DNA of 64,000 nt from an uncultured Eubacteriales bacterium (lineage in GTDB: Bacteria > Bacillota > Clostridia > Oscillospirales > Butyricicoccaceae). The stretch covers positions 1 to 64,000 of the forward strand of contig CAKRRK010000002.1 in assembly GCA_934395135.1 (NCBI GenBank), given 5' to 3'. Below are positions 30,101 through 45,100 of the stretch, piece by piece (positions within the stretch are counted from its first letter, which is position 1; every line of letters begins with the position of its first letter). The notes under the pieces are model-generated. The model was not told the origin of the DNA, searched no databases, and saw only the letters and a list, made by a program, of their open reading frames with translations. The translations under genes were made by a program, and so were the position numbers.

Positions 30101-33100
30101 GGTAATTTGTTTTGCATTGCTTTTTGTTCTTGCCTTTTCCCTCTCCGGATGCGGGCAGGAAGACAAAGAGGAGGAAAAAAAGATTATTGTAGCAGGCGTG
30201 TGCGGCGATACCGCCCCCTATGCGTTCCATACCACCGGGGACAACGGCGCCGACGTTTTGACCGGCCTAGATGTTTCCATTGCCAAAAGCATCGCAGACG
30301 ACGCCGGATGCATTTTGGAACTCAAGGACATGCCCTATGATTCCCTTCTTTCCGAAATGACCAAGGGGAATTTAGACTTTGTCGTTTCCCATATGGTGCC
30401 CACCGAGGAATATGCGGCCCTTGCGGACTTTTCCGAACCATATCACAAAAGCCATACCTGCATTTTGGTGCGGGAAGAAAATGCCCAGACCTATGCCTCT
30501 CTTTCGAATTTCAGCGGCAGCGTTCTCGGCGTGCAGCAGGGTTCGGTCTATCAAGGCACGGTGGAACGAAAGATTCCCGGCGTGGAAACCGTGACGGCAG
30601 AAACGCTGGATACCCTGTTTGAAATGTTGAACAACGATGTGATTGACGGCATAGTGTTTAGCGCAGACGCCGGCGCATACTACGCCAACCACGGCGACTA
30701 TGCTGTGGCGCAGGCCTTCCAGGACGAGGTTTTTTCCTATAGTGCAGCGACAGCAAAGGGCAACAAAGGTCTGCTGGAAAAGATCAACCATACCCTTACC
30801 CGTCTGGAGGAAGAAAACGCCATAGACGGGATGCTTTCTGATCTGCACGACGAATAATATCATTGCCTTTCCGCCAAATATTGTGTAAAATACCTTTGAC
30901 TATATTTTTTTGACAAAAGGAGAACAAACGATTGGACGATATGAATCAGAAAAATTCGCCGGAGGAGGAATTAAACCCTTCTTCAAACGGCCAGCCGGCG
31001 GAAGATCTGCCGGAAAATGCGCCGGATGTTCCCGAAGAAACAAAACCGGCGAAGAACCCGCCCGTTTCCGGGGAGGAATCTCAAATTTCCGGTGACACCG
31101 ATACGGAGGAGGACGAAGACGAAGACGATGAGGAAGAGGAAGACGAGCCGCCCCGGAAGACCGGCTTCCGGAAACGCCATATCATTCTTCTTGCCCTCGC
31201 GGCATTTTATATGATTTACGGCCTTGGCAAAGCCTATATCAACGACAGCGGCGCGACGAACAAAGTGACGCAGCCGACTTCCATTCATTTTCTGGATGTC
31301 GGAGAAGGCGACTGTTCTCTGATTGTTTCCGGGGAAGAGGCCATTCTGGTAGACGCCGGTCCGGCGGACACCGCAGACGAGGTGGTATCCTATCTGCAGG
31401 AACTTGGTGTCCGGGAATTTATCGCGGTCGTCGCCACCAACAACAACGATGAACACATTGGCGGTATGCACCGGATTCTGGAAACGTTCCCCACCACCCG
31501 GTTCTACAAATGCAGCAAAACCGCCGATTCCGAGGCGTATCAGTCTATGATTGCCGCGGCAGAGGCGCAGGGGCTTGAAATCGCCACCCCCGGCAAGGGC
31601 TCCTACATCACCTTTGCCAGCGGTGCAAAGTTTTCCTTCGTTTATGCCGGCGGCGTTAACGACGGTGAGGGCGAAGTGGAAAATAACGCCTCCATTGTCA
31701 CCCGGCTGATTGCCGGTAAAAACCGCGTGCTGCTGATGAGCGATGTGGAGGGCGACGCAGAACGCAGAATTTCCAGTTCCAGCACATCGTTTGCCTGCAA
31801 CATCATCAAAATCGGCAATAACGGCTCCGCCAGCTCCAGCAACGATCTGCTCATTAAGCGCTGCAAGGCGGACACTGCCGTGATTTCCTGTTCGGCAGAA
31901 GTACCGCCGGCAGAACAGACGGTAAAAACGCTGGAAACCTATGGCATCGCCATCCGTACCACGGCGGAAGAGGGTACCATTGTCTATGATTTTGCGCCAA
32001 ATGCAGAATCCGCACCAGCGGCATAACTATCCTTTCAACGATAAAAACGAGACGGCAGTTTAAACTGCCGTCTCGTTTTTATGCGCTCCGCAGCCATCCA
32101 TCGGCCCATTCGCAGGAGCAATTTTTCGCCAAAAACCCGTAAGATTAACAATATCTGCCGTGTTCCGCCGCCTAATGGGAAGACGGTTTCTTTTCATACC
32201 GCAGCACGGCAAATTCCAGTTCCGTTTCCAACTGCCGCAGATCTTCCAGCCGCCGCTGCCCTTCCACACTGGTTTTATAGCAATAAGGCGTCATCCAAAA
32301 CAAGTTTTGAATGTCTTCCCCGCGTTCCAGCGTGATGCGTTCCCGGACATCCCGTCTGTCTTTGAACGAAAATCCCGGAAATTCGGGGGCGGAAAATGGA
32401 TTTTCTACAGGATTGTCATAAATTTTTTCTTTCAACTGAAATAAATGCCGCGGAAGCGGCAAAACCAGCGTCAAAACGCCGCCGGGCCGCAGCAGCCGCC
32501 GGTATTCCGCCGGCGCTGCCGGCGCAAACACGTTGTAAATTCCATGGACCGAAGCGTCTGCCATCGGGATCGCAAACACGCTGGCCACCGCCAGATGCAA
32601 GCGGCTGTCCCGCCGGCCGCCAAGCCGCAGTGCCTCCTTAGAGATATCCACCCCGGCCATCTCCGGCACAACACCGGCCGCATAGAATCTGTCCAGCAGT
32701 CCGCTGGTGTACCAGCACTCTCCGCATCCCGCGTCCAAAAGGACGTCGCCGGTTTTCATCCAAGGAAACAGTCCGTCAAACAGCGCGTCCAGCAAAGGCC
32801 GGTAATAGCCCCGCTCCAGAAAATTCCGCCGCGCCTGCACCATTCTTTTATCATCGCCATGCTTTGCCTTGTTGGATCGCAGCAAATTCACATATCCCTG
32901 CCTGGCTATGTCAAACATGTGCCCGTTTTGGCACAGCAGACTGTTTTTTTCCCTGTGCAGGGATTCCCCGCACACCGGACAACGAAACAACATCCCATTC
33001 TCTCCTTTATTCCAGCGCAAACAGTGCCGCGCCCAAAGCGCCGCACAGCTGGGACGCCTCCGATACCAAAACCGGTTCCCCCAGCCGCTGGGAAATGGCC

Positions 33101-36100
33101 TGCACAACGCCGCGGTTTTTGGCAACACCGCCGGTCATCATATATTCTCCTTCCGGTCCCAGGCGGCTGAGCAGAGTGTCAATTTTTGCCGCGACGGAAT
33201 CGCAAAGGCCGTGGACAATATCTCCCACATCCTTGTTCTGTGCCACCAGGGAAACCACCTCGGATTCTGCAAACACCGTGCACATGCTGGAAATCACAAT
33301 CGTTTCCTTCCAGCGTTCTCCCATACCGCCAAGTTCCTCCAGCGTCATACCCAGCGCCCGGGCCATTGCCTCTAAAAAGCGGCCGGTGCCTGCTGCGCAT
33401 TTGTCGTTCATCACGAAATTTACCACGTTGCCCTTGCTGTCGATACGGATGACCTTGCTGTCCTGCCCGCCGATGTCAAGGATGGTGCGGACGTTGGGAT
33501 TCAGGTGATATGCCCCTTTGGCATGGCATGTGATTTCGGTGATGCTTTTGTCACCGCTTTCGATATATGCCCGGCCGTATCCGGTCGTCACAATGCGTCC
33601 CACGTCTTCCCTGGAGATACCGCTGCTGTGCAGCGCGATGGAAAGCGCTTTTTCCGCACCTGCCGCGGCGCCCGCGCCGGTGGGCACAATGGCAGAGGCC
33701 GCAATGTTCCCCGCCCGGTCCAATATTACAACATCCGTGCTGGTGGATCCGCTGTCAATGCCCGCCACATATTCCTTCTGTTCCGTCGCCATCCCTTGCT
33801 CCTTTCCAATGCCGGTCAGGGTTTCCTCAAACGCCTCCAGCCGGGTTGCCATCTGTCCTTTGCTCTGCAGGGTATAATCTGTCTCGATCTTCAGCAGGGG
33901 AACTCCTGCGGTTGCCTTCCATTCCATATATTCAAATCCGTAAAAATCGCAAAACTTTACCGTGTGGTATACGATTCCCTTTAAATTCGGATCGTTTACA
34001 AGCAGCCTTCGGGCGGCATTGTTATGCATCCGCTGGCAAGGCCTCTGGGACAGCAGATGCCGGCTGTACGCCTTTCTTCGTTCTTCTTCCGGCAAATTTT
34101 GCAGCGTTTCTTTGGACAGCTGTAAATTCCGGTTTTCCACGCATGTCAGATTTTTCACCGGCAGGCGGATCGTGTCCGCGATAAAATTCTCCAGTTCCTT
34201 CCCCACTCTGGCGCCAAGCAAGCCAATATAGGGTTCTGACGGCCCGGACGGTTTCTGCAATGCCTGCAAAAACCGCCCTTCGTCCCACCGGACGTTTTTA
34301 TAGGCGCAATACGCCTTCGTCAGCTTTCGGATTTCTTCTTCCATCATCGTGATGCCGCAACCGGCGCTTTCATGGGGCAGATCCATAAAATAAAGAAATT
34401 TGCACACGCCGCTGTGTTTGATAACGTCATACGCCCGTTTGATGGTATCGCAGCAGTTGACCAGGACCAATTCCTCCACGCCGCCTGCCATACAGGCTTG
34501 TATCACCGCCTTGCCAAAGCCGCACAGATTCGGGTGAGCCATCGCGTCGGACAAGTCAAAATTCTCCGGCATTCCATCCAGCACCTGGCAAGGCTGCCCT
34601 AAGGCTTCCAAAACCTCCACCGGCGTATATTTGCAAATATAATGTATCACCGTTTTTTTCCCTCCAGCATTTCCAAAAATGCACCCAGCCTGGTCGCCAC
34701 CTGCCCGTCGCTGCTGTTGGCAGGATCACAGCCGTCTCCGTCCAGCAGCAAAACAGGAATCCCCGCCTGCTCCAGCATATCCTTCGCCAGCTTGGCGGTT
34801 CCCAGCGTTTCCTTGCAGCCCCAGTGGCAAAAATACACCGCGCCGTCCGCGGCAATGCGCCGGGCCATTTCGACGGCTCTTTCGATCCGGCAGGTTCCCT
34901 CGCCGTTAAAGCCGGAATACACCAGCCGCCTTGCCATCGCGTCAAAGGGCCGGGCGGGATCTGCCTCCACCATCCCTTCATAGCACATATCGCACGCACC
35001 AATGAACATGTCCGGGTTGTAATTGAGTTTCTCCAGCACCGGCTGCTGCCAATAGGGAATGGTATGCAGCCAAAGCAGCTTCACGCCGCGGGCTTTCGGC
35101 GCTTTTTCCATGTCCGCTACATACTGCCGGGAAACAGCCTCCGCCTGGTTTGTGCCAAGAAGCACATGGGTGATAAACGCAGCATACAGTTCCGAAGTCA
35201 CATCCCCTGCAAGATACCGTTCCCGCTGCATCTCATAAAATCGGTTAAAATTGTCAAACGTCCTCTGGCTGCGCTTTACCGCCTGGCACAGGTCCTCATA
35301 GGGAACCTTCTGTCCCGCGCATTCTTCCACAAACCGCACCATATCCTGCAGTTGCTCCGCCACATATCCTACGGCTTCCTCCGTCTGGGCATAAGGCACA
35401 TCAATGGCAAATTTCGGGATGCCGAAGTGATCTGCCATATACCGAAAAGTCAGCATATTGGCGTCGCATGCAAGGTTCGTATAGATGACAAACCGCGGCT
35501 TGGGCATCACGCCAGACTGGGCCGCGCCGATAAAAATCTTGTGATAAGAACAGAACGTATCGGAAATCCCGCTGCCCACCGCCTGTTCTATAAAACGCTT
35601 CTGACTGCCTGCGCCGGTCAGATAGCTGGACAGGCCTTCCACCGAATACGGATTGATGCCCAGCACATGCAGCGGCTCGCATGGTGTAAACAGGCTGACC
35701 ATTGCCGACTGTTCCGGATGCCGCAGACAGCCGATGATCGAATTCATCACCGCAATAGAAAGCGCCCGCTTGCTTTTTGGCAGCTGTCGGTTTGGAAACC
35801 CGGCAAGCTGCAATTTTTTGGCATAAAATGCCGCCAAAAGCAGCCTTCGGGCGGCAATGGGATGCTTTTCTGACATTGTTCCGATGGAATTCCCAAATTT
35901 TTCAATCATTGGATGCATCCGCGTTCCCTCTTTTCCGTTCTGGTTTGTTCCATTAAATTGTAGTGTAGCATATTTTGCTCTTTTTCACAAGGGACCGCGC
36001 GGCTGCCGCTTCCCTGCGGCAGAACACGGAGACTGGTTTCCCCGCCTCCGTGTTCTCGTTCTTTCCTATTCTGCAAAATAAATCCGGTTCCCTTTCCGGG

Positions 36101-39100
36101 GCGGCGTTTCCGGATACGTTCCGTCCACATATCCTATGGCGCAATGTCCGATCCCCTCATATTCTCCTTCCAGGCCGAGGGAGGCAAGCCATGCTTTCCA
36201 TTCCGGCTGCTGAAATACTTCTTTTGCCCGGTGAATCCAGCAGCTGCCAAGCCCTCTGTCATGCGCCGCCAGCATCAAGTTTCCCATCACCAGGCTTCCG
36301 TCATACACATGGGTAGGCCATGCCTTATCCGCCAGCACGATCAAAATCGCCGGCGCGCCGTAAAAAGGATCGGTATCCGTTCCCATAACGGCAGCGTTTG
36401 CCCTGGAAAGCTTGTCCCGAATTTCCCGGTTTGTCACGGCAATGATAACCGGAGACTGGCTGCCTCTGCCGCTTGCGGCATAAGTACCCGCTTCCATTAC
36501 TTGTTCCAGTATCTCCCTGGGCACCATGTCTGCCCGGAAATGCCGGATGCTCCTTCGGGTGCGCATTGTATCCAACACCTGACTCATAAAGATCGCTCCT
36601 TTCCATCGTTCCTTCTGTTGGTATCATACCGCATTTTATTCGACTCCGCAAGGCGCTTCTCTTTCCATACCGCTTTCTTTTTGCCGGCTTTTGTGCTATG
36701 GTATCCATAGTGATTTCAAAAAAAACTGCGGCCTTTGTAACGAAACCGGACGATCCCGCCACTTATTTTCAGAAAGGAGGAGTCGCACCGATGCATTCGA
36801 TGGAAGAAATTTACCGGCACCATGCCGGCACGGTCTACGGATTCCTCCTGGCAAAAACACAAAATCCGGATTTGGCGGAGGAGCTGACGCAGGAGACCTT
36901 CTACCAGGCGCTTCGCGGCCTGGATACCTTCCGGGGCGAGAGCAAGGTGTCTTCCTGGCTGTGCGGCATTGCAAAGCACGTCCTGTCCGGCCATCTGCGG
37001 AAACAAAAACACGATGCGCCTCTTGCCGAAGCAGAGCGCATTGCGGATTCCTCGGCAGAGTCTCGTTTGTTTCTGCAGTGGGACAATCTGTCCGTGCTCA
37101 AGCATCTTCACCGCCTGCGGGAGCCAACCCGGGAGGTGATGTATCTGCGGCTGATCGGCAACCTGACCTTTGCCCAGATCGGCGAAATTATGGAGCAAAG
37201 TGAAAACTGGGCCAGGGTCACTTTTTACCGCGGAAAGGAAAAACTTGTGAAGGAGGCAACGCTGTAAGATGGAACAAACCGTTCTCTGCCCGCTGATACG
37301 CGATCTTCTCCCTTTGTATGTTGACGGGCTGACTTCCGAAGAAACCAATGCCGTTCTCCGGGAGCATTTGCAAACCTGCGGCGCCTGCCGGGCGCATTAC
37401 CAGGCGTTCACCCAGGCCATCGGCGTCAAGCAGGCGGCGGACCTGGAGGAACGCCGGGAAGAAATCGACTATATGAAGAAAATCCGCAAAAACACCGCGA
37501 AAAAAATTGTATTGGCCGGCCTGTCCGCCGTCGCGGCCCTTGCCGCCGTTTTGTTTGTCTTCCTGTTTGTGGCGGGGCATCCCTCAGACGCTTACGCCGT
37601 CACCTATTTGGACACAGACGGAGGCGCCGTCCGCATCGGCGGGGTATTCTACGATTCCGCCGCGGTGTATCACTCCTATCAAATTGATGACGACGGAAAC
37701 CTGGTGATTTATGCCGCGCTGCCCTCTCCCTGGAACCGGGAAGGCGTGTTTCATCTGGAGCTGCCAGCAGACAACGTGCCGGAAACCGGTCTGCACGTCA
37801 ACGGCATCACCGTTCAGCCGGACGGTACAGTCATCAGCCGGCTCGCAAACACCCTGTTCTCCCACAAAAACCCTTATATCGGCGACATGCCCGCAAACGG
37901 CAGGCTGGCGGCGGATTTGGGCATTGCGGCGGATCTGGGGAATTTCACAAACACCCTGCAAACGACAGAGGAGCCTTACGGCTGGATGCTGACGTTTGCA
38001 GACAGCACGGCAAACTCCGCCATTTTGGAAGAAAAAATGAAGGCATATGCCTGTGTGCTGACTGCCCTCGTTGACAACCTGGGGGAAGTTTCCTGGGAAT
38101 ACACGGTTGAGCTTACAGACGGCCCGGCGCACCGGACCGGGCGCTTCACACAAACGGAATGTTCTGCTCTTGTGGGCGGAGATATCAAATCTTTTGCGCA
38201 AAGCCCGGAAAGTATACAGAAGCTGCTGGAACTTACAGGGCTTGACTGACGGCGTTTGTTCTGCAGATTTTTTCTGAAGTTTATCTTGACAAGTGCTTTT
38301 CCTCCGTGTACAATGAAAGAAATCGTGGATTCGGAGTAGTACCTGCATGTTTGCAATGGTGTCAGAGAGTTGCCGGCGGTGAGATGGCAGCCCATTTTAT
38401 GCAGAGAATGGACCGATGAGAGCAAGCGGAACGGACATTGTCCCAGTATGTGCGCCGGAGGAAATCACCTTCGTTAACAACCTTCGCATATGATTGTATG
38501 CAGTTAAGTGGATGCAGACGCATCAAGCCGGGTGGCACCGCAGGAGTTACACACACTCTTGTCCCAGCATTTTCTGGGATAAGGGTGTTTTTTTATCCTT
38601 TCCCACAAACCCACATCTATTTTCAGAAAGGAAGATGCAACATGGCAAACAAAGAAATTCCCTACAAAATTTATCTGGAAGAAAGCGAAATGCCCAAGGC
38701 ATGGTATAACCTCCGGGCGGATATGAAAAACAAGCCCGCGCCGCTGCTGAATCCCGGCACGCTGCAGCCTATGACCGCTGCGGAGTTGGACACAGTTTTC
38801 TGCGACGAGTTGGTCCAGCAGGAACTGGATGACACCACGGCATATTTTCCGATCCCGGAAGAAATCTCGTCCTTTTATAAAATGTACCGGCCCTCTCCCC
38901 TGGTAAGAGCCTATTGTCTGGAAAAAAAGCTCAACACCCCTGCCAAGATTTATTATAAATTTGAAGGCAACAACACCAGCGGCAGCCATAAGCTCAATTC
39001 CGCCATTGCCCAGGCATATTACGCCAAAAAGCAGGGACTCAAAGGCGTCACCACTGAAACCGGTGCCGGCCAATGGGGCACCGCCCTTTCTATGGCCTGC

Positions 39101-42100
39101 TCCTATTTCGATCTGGACTGCAAGGTGTTTATGGTCAAGGTTTCTTATGAGCAAAAGCCGTTCCGCCGGGAGGTAATGCGAACCTACGGCGCTTCCGTCA
39201 CCCCATCGCCTTCTACCAAAACAGCGGTTGGACGGAAAATTTTAAAGGAACATCCCGGTACTACCGGCAGCCTTGGCTGCGCAATTTCCGAAGCGGTGGA
39301 AGTTGCAACCTCCAGCGAAGGGTATCGCTATGTGCTGGGCAGCGTTTTAAATCAGGTGCTGCTGCATCAGTCTGTAATCGGTTTGGAAACCAAGGCTGCG
39401 CTGGATAAATACGGTGTCAAGGCAGACATTATCATCGGCTGCGCCGGCGGCGGCTCCAATCTGGGCGGCCTTATCGCGCCGTTTATGGGAGAAAAGCTCC
39501 GGGGCGAGGCGGATTATCGCATTCTTGCCGTAGAGCCAGCCTCCTGCCCCAGTTTTACCCGGGGTAAATTTGTATATGATTTCTGCGACACCGGTATGAT
39601 CTGCCCCCTTGCCAAAATGTATACCCTTGGCAGCGGCTTTATCCCCGCGCCAAACCATGCCGGCGGCCTTCGGTTCCATGGCATGAGTTCCACTCTGTCC
39701 CAGCTTTATCATGACGGCCTGATGGAAGCGGTTGCCGTTCAGCAGACCGACGTGTTCCGCGCGGCGGAAGAATTTGCCCGGGTTGAAGGAATCCTCCCTG
39801 CGCCGGAATCTGCCCATGCCATCCGCGCCGCGATTGACGAAGCGCTCAAGTGCAAGCAAACCGGCGAAGAAAAGACCATTGTGTTTGGCCTGACCGGCAC
39901 CGGTTATTTTGACATGGTGGCTTATGAAAAATTCCATGACGGCCTGATGGAAGACTATATCCCTACGGACGACGAACTGCAGGCAGGATTTGCCGGACTT
40001 CCTAACGTAACTCGGTAACCGCCGCAGCAAATCACTGGACTTCTTAACACGGGGGCAGGTTTGCCTGGACCTCTGTTTTTTGTTTCGCCGCGCAAAGCCG
40101 GCGGAACCGGTGCGGCGCAGCGGTTGGTTCCGGTCTTTCCGAAAGAGCAGGCAAAAAACCGGCGGAGGATGGAATGTCCTCCGCCGGCGTCTTTGTACTG
40201 GTTTTTAGGATTCCAGCGCCGCCCAGTCCGGCGCTTTTTCTATGGCTGTCCAGCGTTCGGCAGCGCGGTCGTTTCGTTCATAAGCATGGCTGTTTGTCGC
40301 TTCCTGTACCTCTATATAATACCATTTGCCGACATCTTGGTTGTCCGGCCAGGTAATCATATCCGGCAAAAGATCCTCCGGCGCTTCCGGATTGCGGTTT
40401 AACACCCGATTTATCATAGCCATCCCTTCACTTCGGGTAATCCATCGATCCGGCTGAAACGTACCGTCTGGATAGCCGGTTACCCATCCGTTTCCCGCGG
40501 CTTTTTCAATCTCCGCCTCTGCCCAATGCTGTGCAATGTCGGTAAACACCGGAGCGTCAAATGCTTCCCGCTCGTCAAACCGCGCACAGATGGCGGCAAA
40601 TTCTCCCCGGGTAATGGGGTCACCCGGGCCGAATCCGCCTTCCGGATAGCCGTTTACTATGCCCATATCCGCCAGTGTGGACACCGCCGTGTTATACCAC
40701 CGTTCTTTGCTTACATCCGCAAAGGAATTTTCTGTCGTCCTATGAGCCAGGCGCACTTCTTCCCGCAGCAAACGGAAAAATATGGTAGCCACCTCCGCCC
40801 TTGTCATATTGGCTTCCGGGTGTACAAGTCCATCATCACACCCAATGATATAAGCCACATGAGCGTCTCCGTTCAGGGCTGGTGGCGTCCACATCTGTGT
40901 CCAGCCGGCATAAACGGTTTTGTCTCCCGTCATCCGGATGCTTTCCAGTTTCTGCGTACAGGCGCGGTCCGCATACCAGCCGGCAAAGATATGGTCTTCC
41001 CGTACCGGCCGTTTGTCCAGCTTTACCACATCGCCTTTCCGGTGAATTTCCGCTGTATAGCTTGTCCCTCCGTCTGTTTCATAGGTTAAGGTGTAATAGG
41101 TGGCTGAGGACGTACTGTTTTTCTTCCATTTGGCGAGAAAGGTGAGATCACGCTCCACCGTGACGCAGTCTCCCGGCTGGTAGTCCGCCGTACCGTCCGT
41201 CCATGCAAGGAAGGTATAGCCGCTGCGGGAAGGTGCCGCTTTTAAACGAACGGTTTCCCCTTCCGCCACGCGTTCCGGATCGTATCCGGTTCCACTGCCG
41301 CCGTTCAGCACATAAGTGACGGTATAGGAGAGGCCATGGGCCGCTTTTACGCACAGCTGTCCGGCAAAGTCTGTGACGGGCGGTTTCTTCTGCAAGTAAT
41401 TTTGTGCCGGATCCGTCTCATCATACCGCCAGCGACCGCCGTCGCCGCCGTCGTCAAACCAGCCCTCTATGGTTTTTCCGGTGGAAGACAGCGTTTGTTC
41501 CGCCGGGATCCCGCCAAGGGTGATCGTGCCGCTGTAATTTATGATATCATCCGCCGCCTGTCCCGCCGTATTGTTGCAAACTGCGGCATTGTCCACAACC
41601 AAAGTGCCCCATAGGCATGCAGCGCCGCCGCCATAAACGCCTGCCTCGCAGTCTGTAATGCTTCCTCCGGTAATTTCCGCCGCGGCCTCCGTTGCGTAAA
41701 GGCATACTCCGCCGCCGTACTGTGTTGCGGAACAGCTGCGGATGATGCCGCCGGTCATAGTAAACCCAGGCACCACCGCACCGCTGCCGTCGCCGATGGG
41801 CGCCGCATATTGCAGCGAAACGCCGCCGCCCATGTTCCCGGCGCAACGCTCAATCACGCCGCCGGAAAACAGCATCCTGCCCTGGCGGGAGATCTGCACA
41901 GCGCCGCCGGATACACCGCTGCAATCAGAAATGACACCGCCGCAAAGGAAAAAGCTGGCGTTATTGTCTACCATAACCCCGCCTGCAACACTGGCGCCGT
42001 TGTTGCAGTTGGTGATTTGCCCGCCATACATCGTACAGGTGGACGATCCGGAAAGCTGAATCCCCGCCGGCGTGCCAAGAGAAAGGGAGTCCTTCACTGT

Positions 42101-45100
42101 CACACCGTCATATAGAAAAAGTGCGGCATTCTCCGCCAAATGCAGCAGCGGAATGGTAAGGTTCACATTCCCGCCGCCGCCCTGAAGCGTCAGCGACTGC
42201 TCATAATCCGCGGCGCCCAGGGATACGGATGCAGTTCCCCGGATGTCGATCCCCCTGTTGCTGGAACAATCCGCTGTTATGGTATGGCCATTTCCATAAA
42301 TTGTTACATTGCCGTTCTGAAACGTCAGGCCGCTGTCCGTACCGCCGCCCGCGGCGCTCCATTTGTCCCGGCTGAGGGTGATATCCCCTTCCAGCGTAAT
42401 CGCCGCATCGCCTCCATTGGCATTGATCGCCAATACGGCGGCAATCAGCTCCTCTACCGTGGAGACGCTGTATTCCGCCTGCCCTGCAGCAAACGCGGCC
42501 AATGGCATGCATCCCATCGCCACGGCGAGACAGAGCAAAACAGAAATCAATCGTTTTTTCATGCAGTTTACTCCTTGTGTTGTTGATATTTTGTAAAAAC
42601 AACAGAATATCGATTCCGTTTGTTGCTGACACCTTGCTAAAACAACAGAATATCGATTCCGTAGTAAACCCGGTCAAATTCATGCAGGAACTTGGTTCGA
42701 TATTTGCTTTTTACATAGACAGTATACCATAGGCAGTCGTTTTGGTTCAAGGGCAATTAAAAAAAACGGCAGGATAAACAGACCGGCAGGGGCGGAACTC
42801 TTCCGGTCAGATTTTTGTGCTTTTTTTGAAAAGAGAATAAAGGAAAGAAGAGGAAATCCCTCTTTTTTATACGGCGCCAGCTATGCGATGCGGCAAGTTT
42901 TTACAGAACATTACTACGGAATCGATATTCTGTTCTATTTAGATCATAAGCCCCAACCGTTCGATCAACTGCGCGTGCTTTTCGCTGGATTCCATAATAT
43001 AAATCCGCGTGGTTTCTATGCTGGCGTGCCCCAACAGGTCCGCCAGCTTTGCTATATCTTTTTTCATGTTGTAAAATGTAACGGCAAACAAATGACGGAA
43101 ATGTTGGATCGGTTCACCGGCCGGCCGCGTTTGGTGACAAAGACGCTGCCGCTTTTAATGCCGTGCTCCCTGCAATACTGCAGCAGCGCCTTCCGCAGTT
43201 TACCCATCAAAAGAACCGGCCGCGTTTTTCCCTTGCTGCGAACGATTGCCGTGCCGCTTCGAACGGCTTCCACCGTGATATCGTGAAGCTCCGATATCCG
43301 GACACCAGTGGCGCACAGCGTTTGCATAATGTGCAGCAGACGCTGATTTTTTATACGGTTTGCCGCCTCCAGCAACCGCAGATATTCTGCTTTTGTCAGT
43401 TCCTTTGTTCTGTCCCGAAAAATCCGCCGCTGCTGTTTCAGCGGCTTTACTTTCAGCGCATCGAACTGAAAAAACGCAAAAAATCCGTTCAACGCGGCAA
43501 TGGCGGCGTTGGCGGTGCTGACCGCACGGCGCTCCTCCAGCCGCTGCTTATACGCAATCACGGTTTCCTTTTCCACCCGCCCGCTCTTCGGCAAAAAAGC
43601 ATAGAACGCTTTAATATCCCGCAGATACTTTTCGATCGTCGCATGGCTTTTCTCCGCCGCGACCAGCTGCTTTTCATATTGCGCGATCATACGGACTGTT
43701 ATTGTATATCCCATAGCAAACTCCTCCTGCCTTTGTACTGTTTCTGTCCTTATGTTAACCCAATCTCCCGCGTTTCTTGCATTCCGGCTTCCTGCGGTGT
43801 CAAAGGCCGCACGGCTCCGGTACATCCGCTGTGCCTGATAACGCCGGATGCAAATTTTGTCCGTGCTTTACCTTGGCCGTATCTACAAAAAAGGACGTCA
43901 ACCTTTCGGTTGACGTCCACTCTTTTGCTGGAAACGCGCTTCGGTTTGGACCGGCGCCGTCCTCTTGGCTTCGAAAATCTGCCGGGCGGCAGTTTTTCGC
44001 AGAATAGTTTTGTTTTCCTGTTTTAATGGCATCCATGGCCACAGCCGCCATGATGATTGCCGCATCCGCAGCTGTCTGTCCCATTGTCATGTCCCACGCA
44101 CACCGGATCTTCTGCATGCCGCAGTTTTCCCAGGATAAAATCCTGAATCGCGGCGTCCGCCATTCCGGAAACGCCGCCCAAAATCTGAATCCCCGCTGCG
44201 CCCAAAGCCTCCTGGGCACCGCCGCCAATGCCGCCGCAAATCAGCGTATCCACCTGCTGCTCTTTTAAGAACTGTGCCAGCGCGCTGTGTCCCATACCGT
44301 TGGTGTCCACCACCGATGCGCCTGTCACGCTCACTTTGTCCGTTTCATAAATCTTGAACTGCTTTGTATGCCCAAAATGTTGAAAAACTTCTCCGCTTTC
44401 ATAGGGAATTGCTACTCGCATATATGCTACCTCCTGCATTCTGTTTTTGATTTTTTCGCAGCTTTCCGCCGCTCTTCCATATTTTCTGCAAACTGCAAAG
44501 AAAATATAAGCGGCAATTTCCGCATTCTTTCCTTTCATTTATTATCATATGCTTATAATTTACCACATCCTTTTCTCTTTGTCAATTGTCTCCGCAGTGT
44601 CCGCTTTTTTCCGCGGTACCGGAAACCGCCGGTTTGCAGCGCGTGTCATCCGTCCCGCCTATTTTTTCCAATTCGTTCATTTTTCGGATTGATTGTTTCA
44701 CCGGAGCGTAGTATAATAAATCTGGAAAGCGGACATCCTATATTTTACATTTTATAACATTCAAACCATATTGGAAAGGAGATCATTCCTATGAATCTAA
44801 CATTCTATGTATGCGAACATTGCGGCAACCTAATCCAGTTTGTGGAAAACAAAGGCGTTCCCGTTATGTGCTGCGGCCAGAAAATGACAGCGCTTACCGC
44901 CAACACTACAGATGCTGCCCAGGAAAAACATGTGCCGGTGGTGAAAGCGGACGGACGAACCGTGTCGGTATGCGTCGGATCCGCCGCTCATCCTATGACG
45001 GAAGAGCATTCCATCAAATGGGTTGCGCTGCAAACCAAAGAGGGCTGCCAGATAAAAATGCTTTCGCCAAACGCCGCCCCGGAAGCGCAGTTCTGCCTGA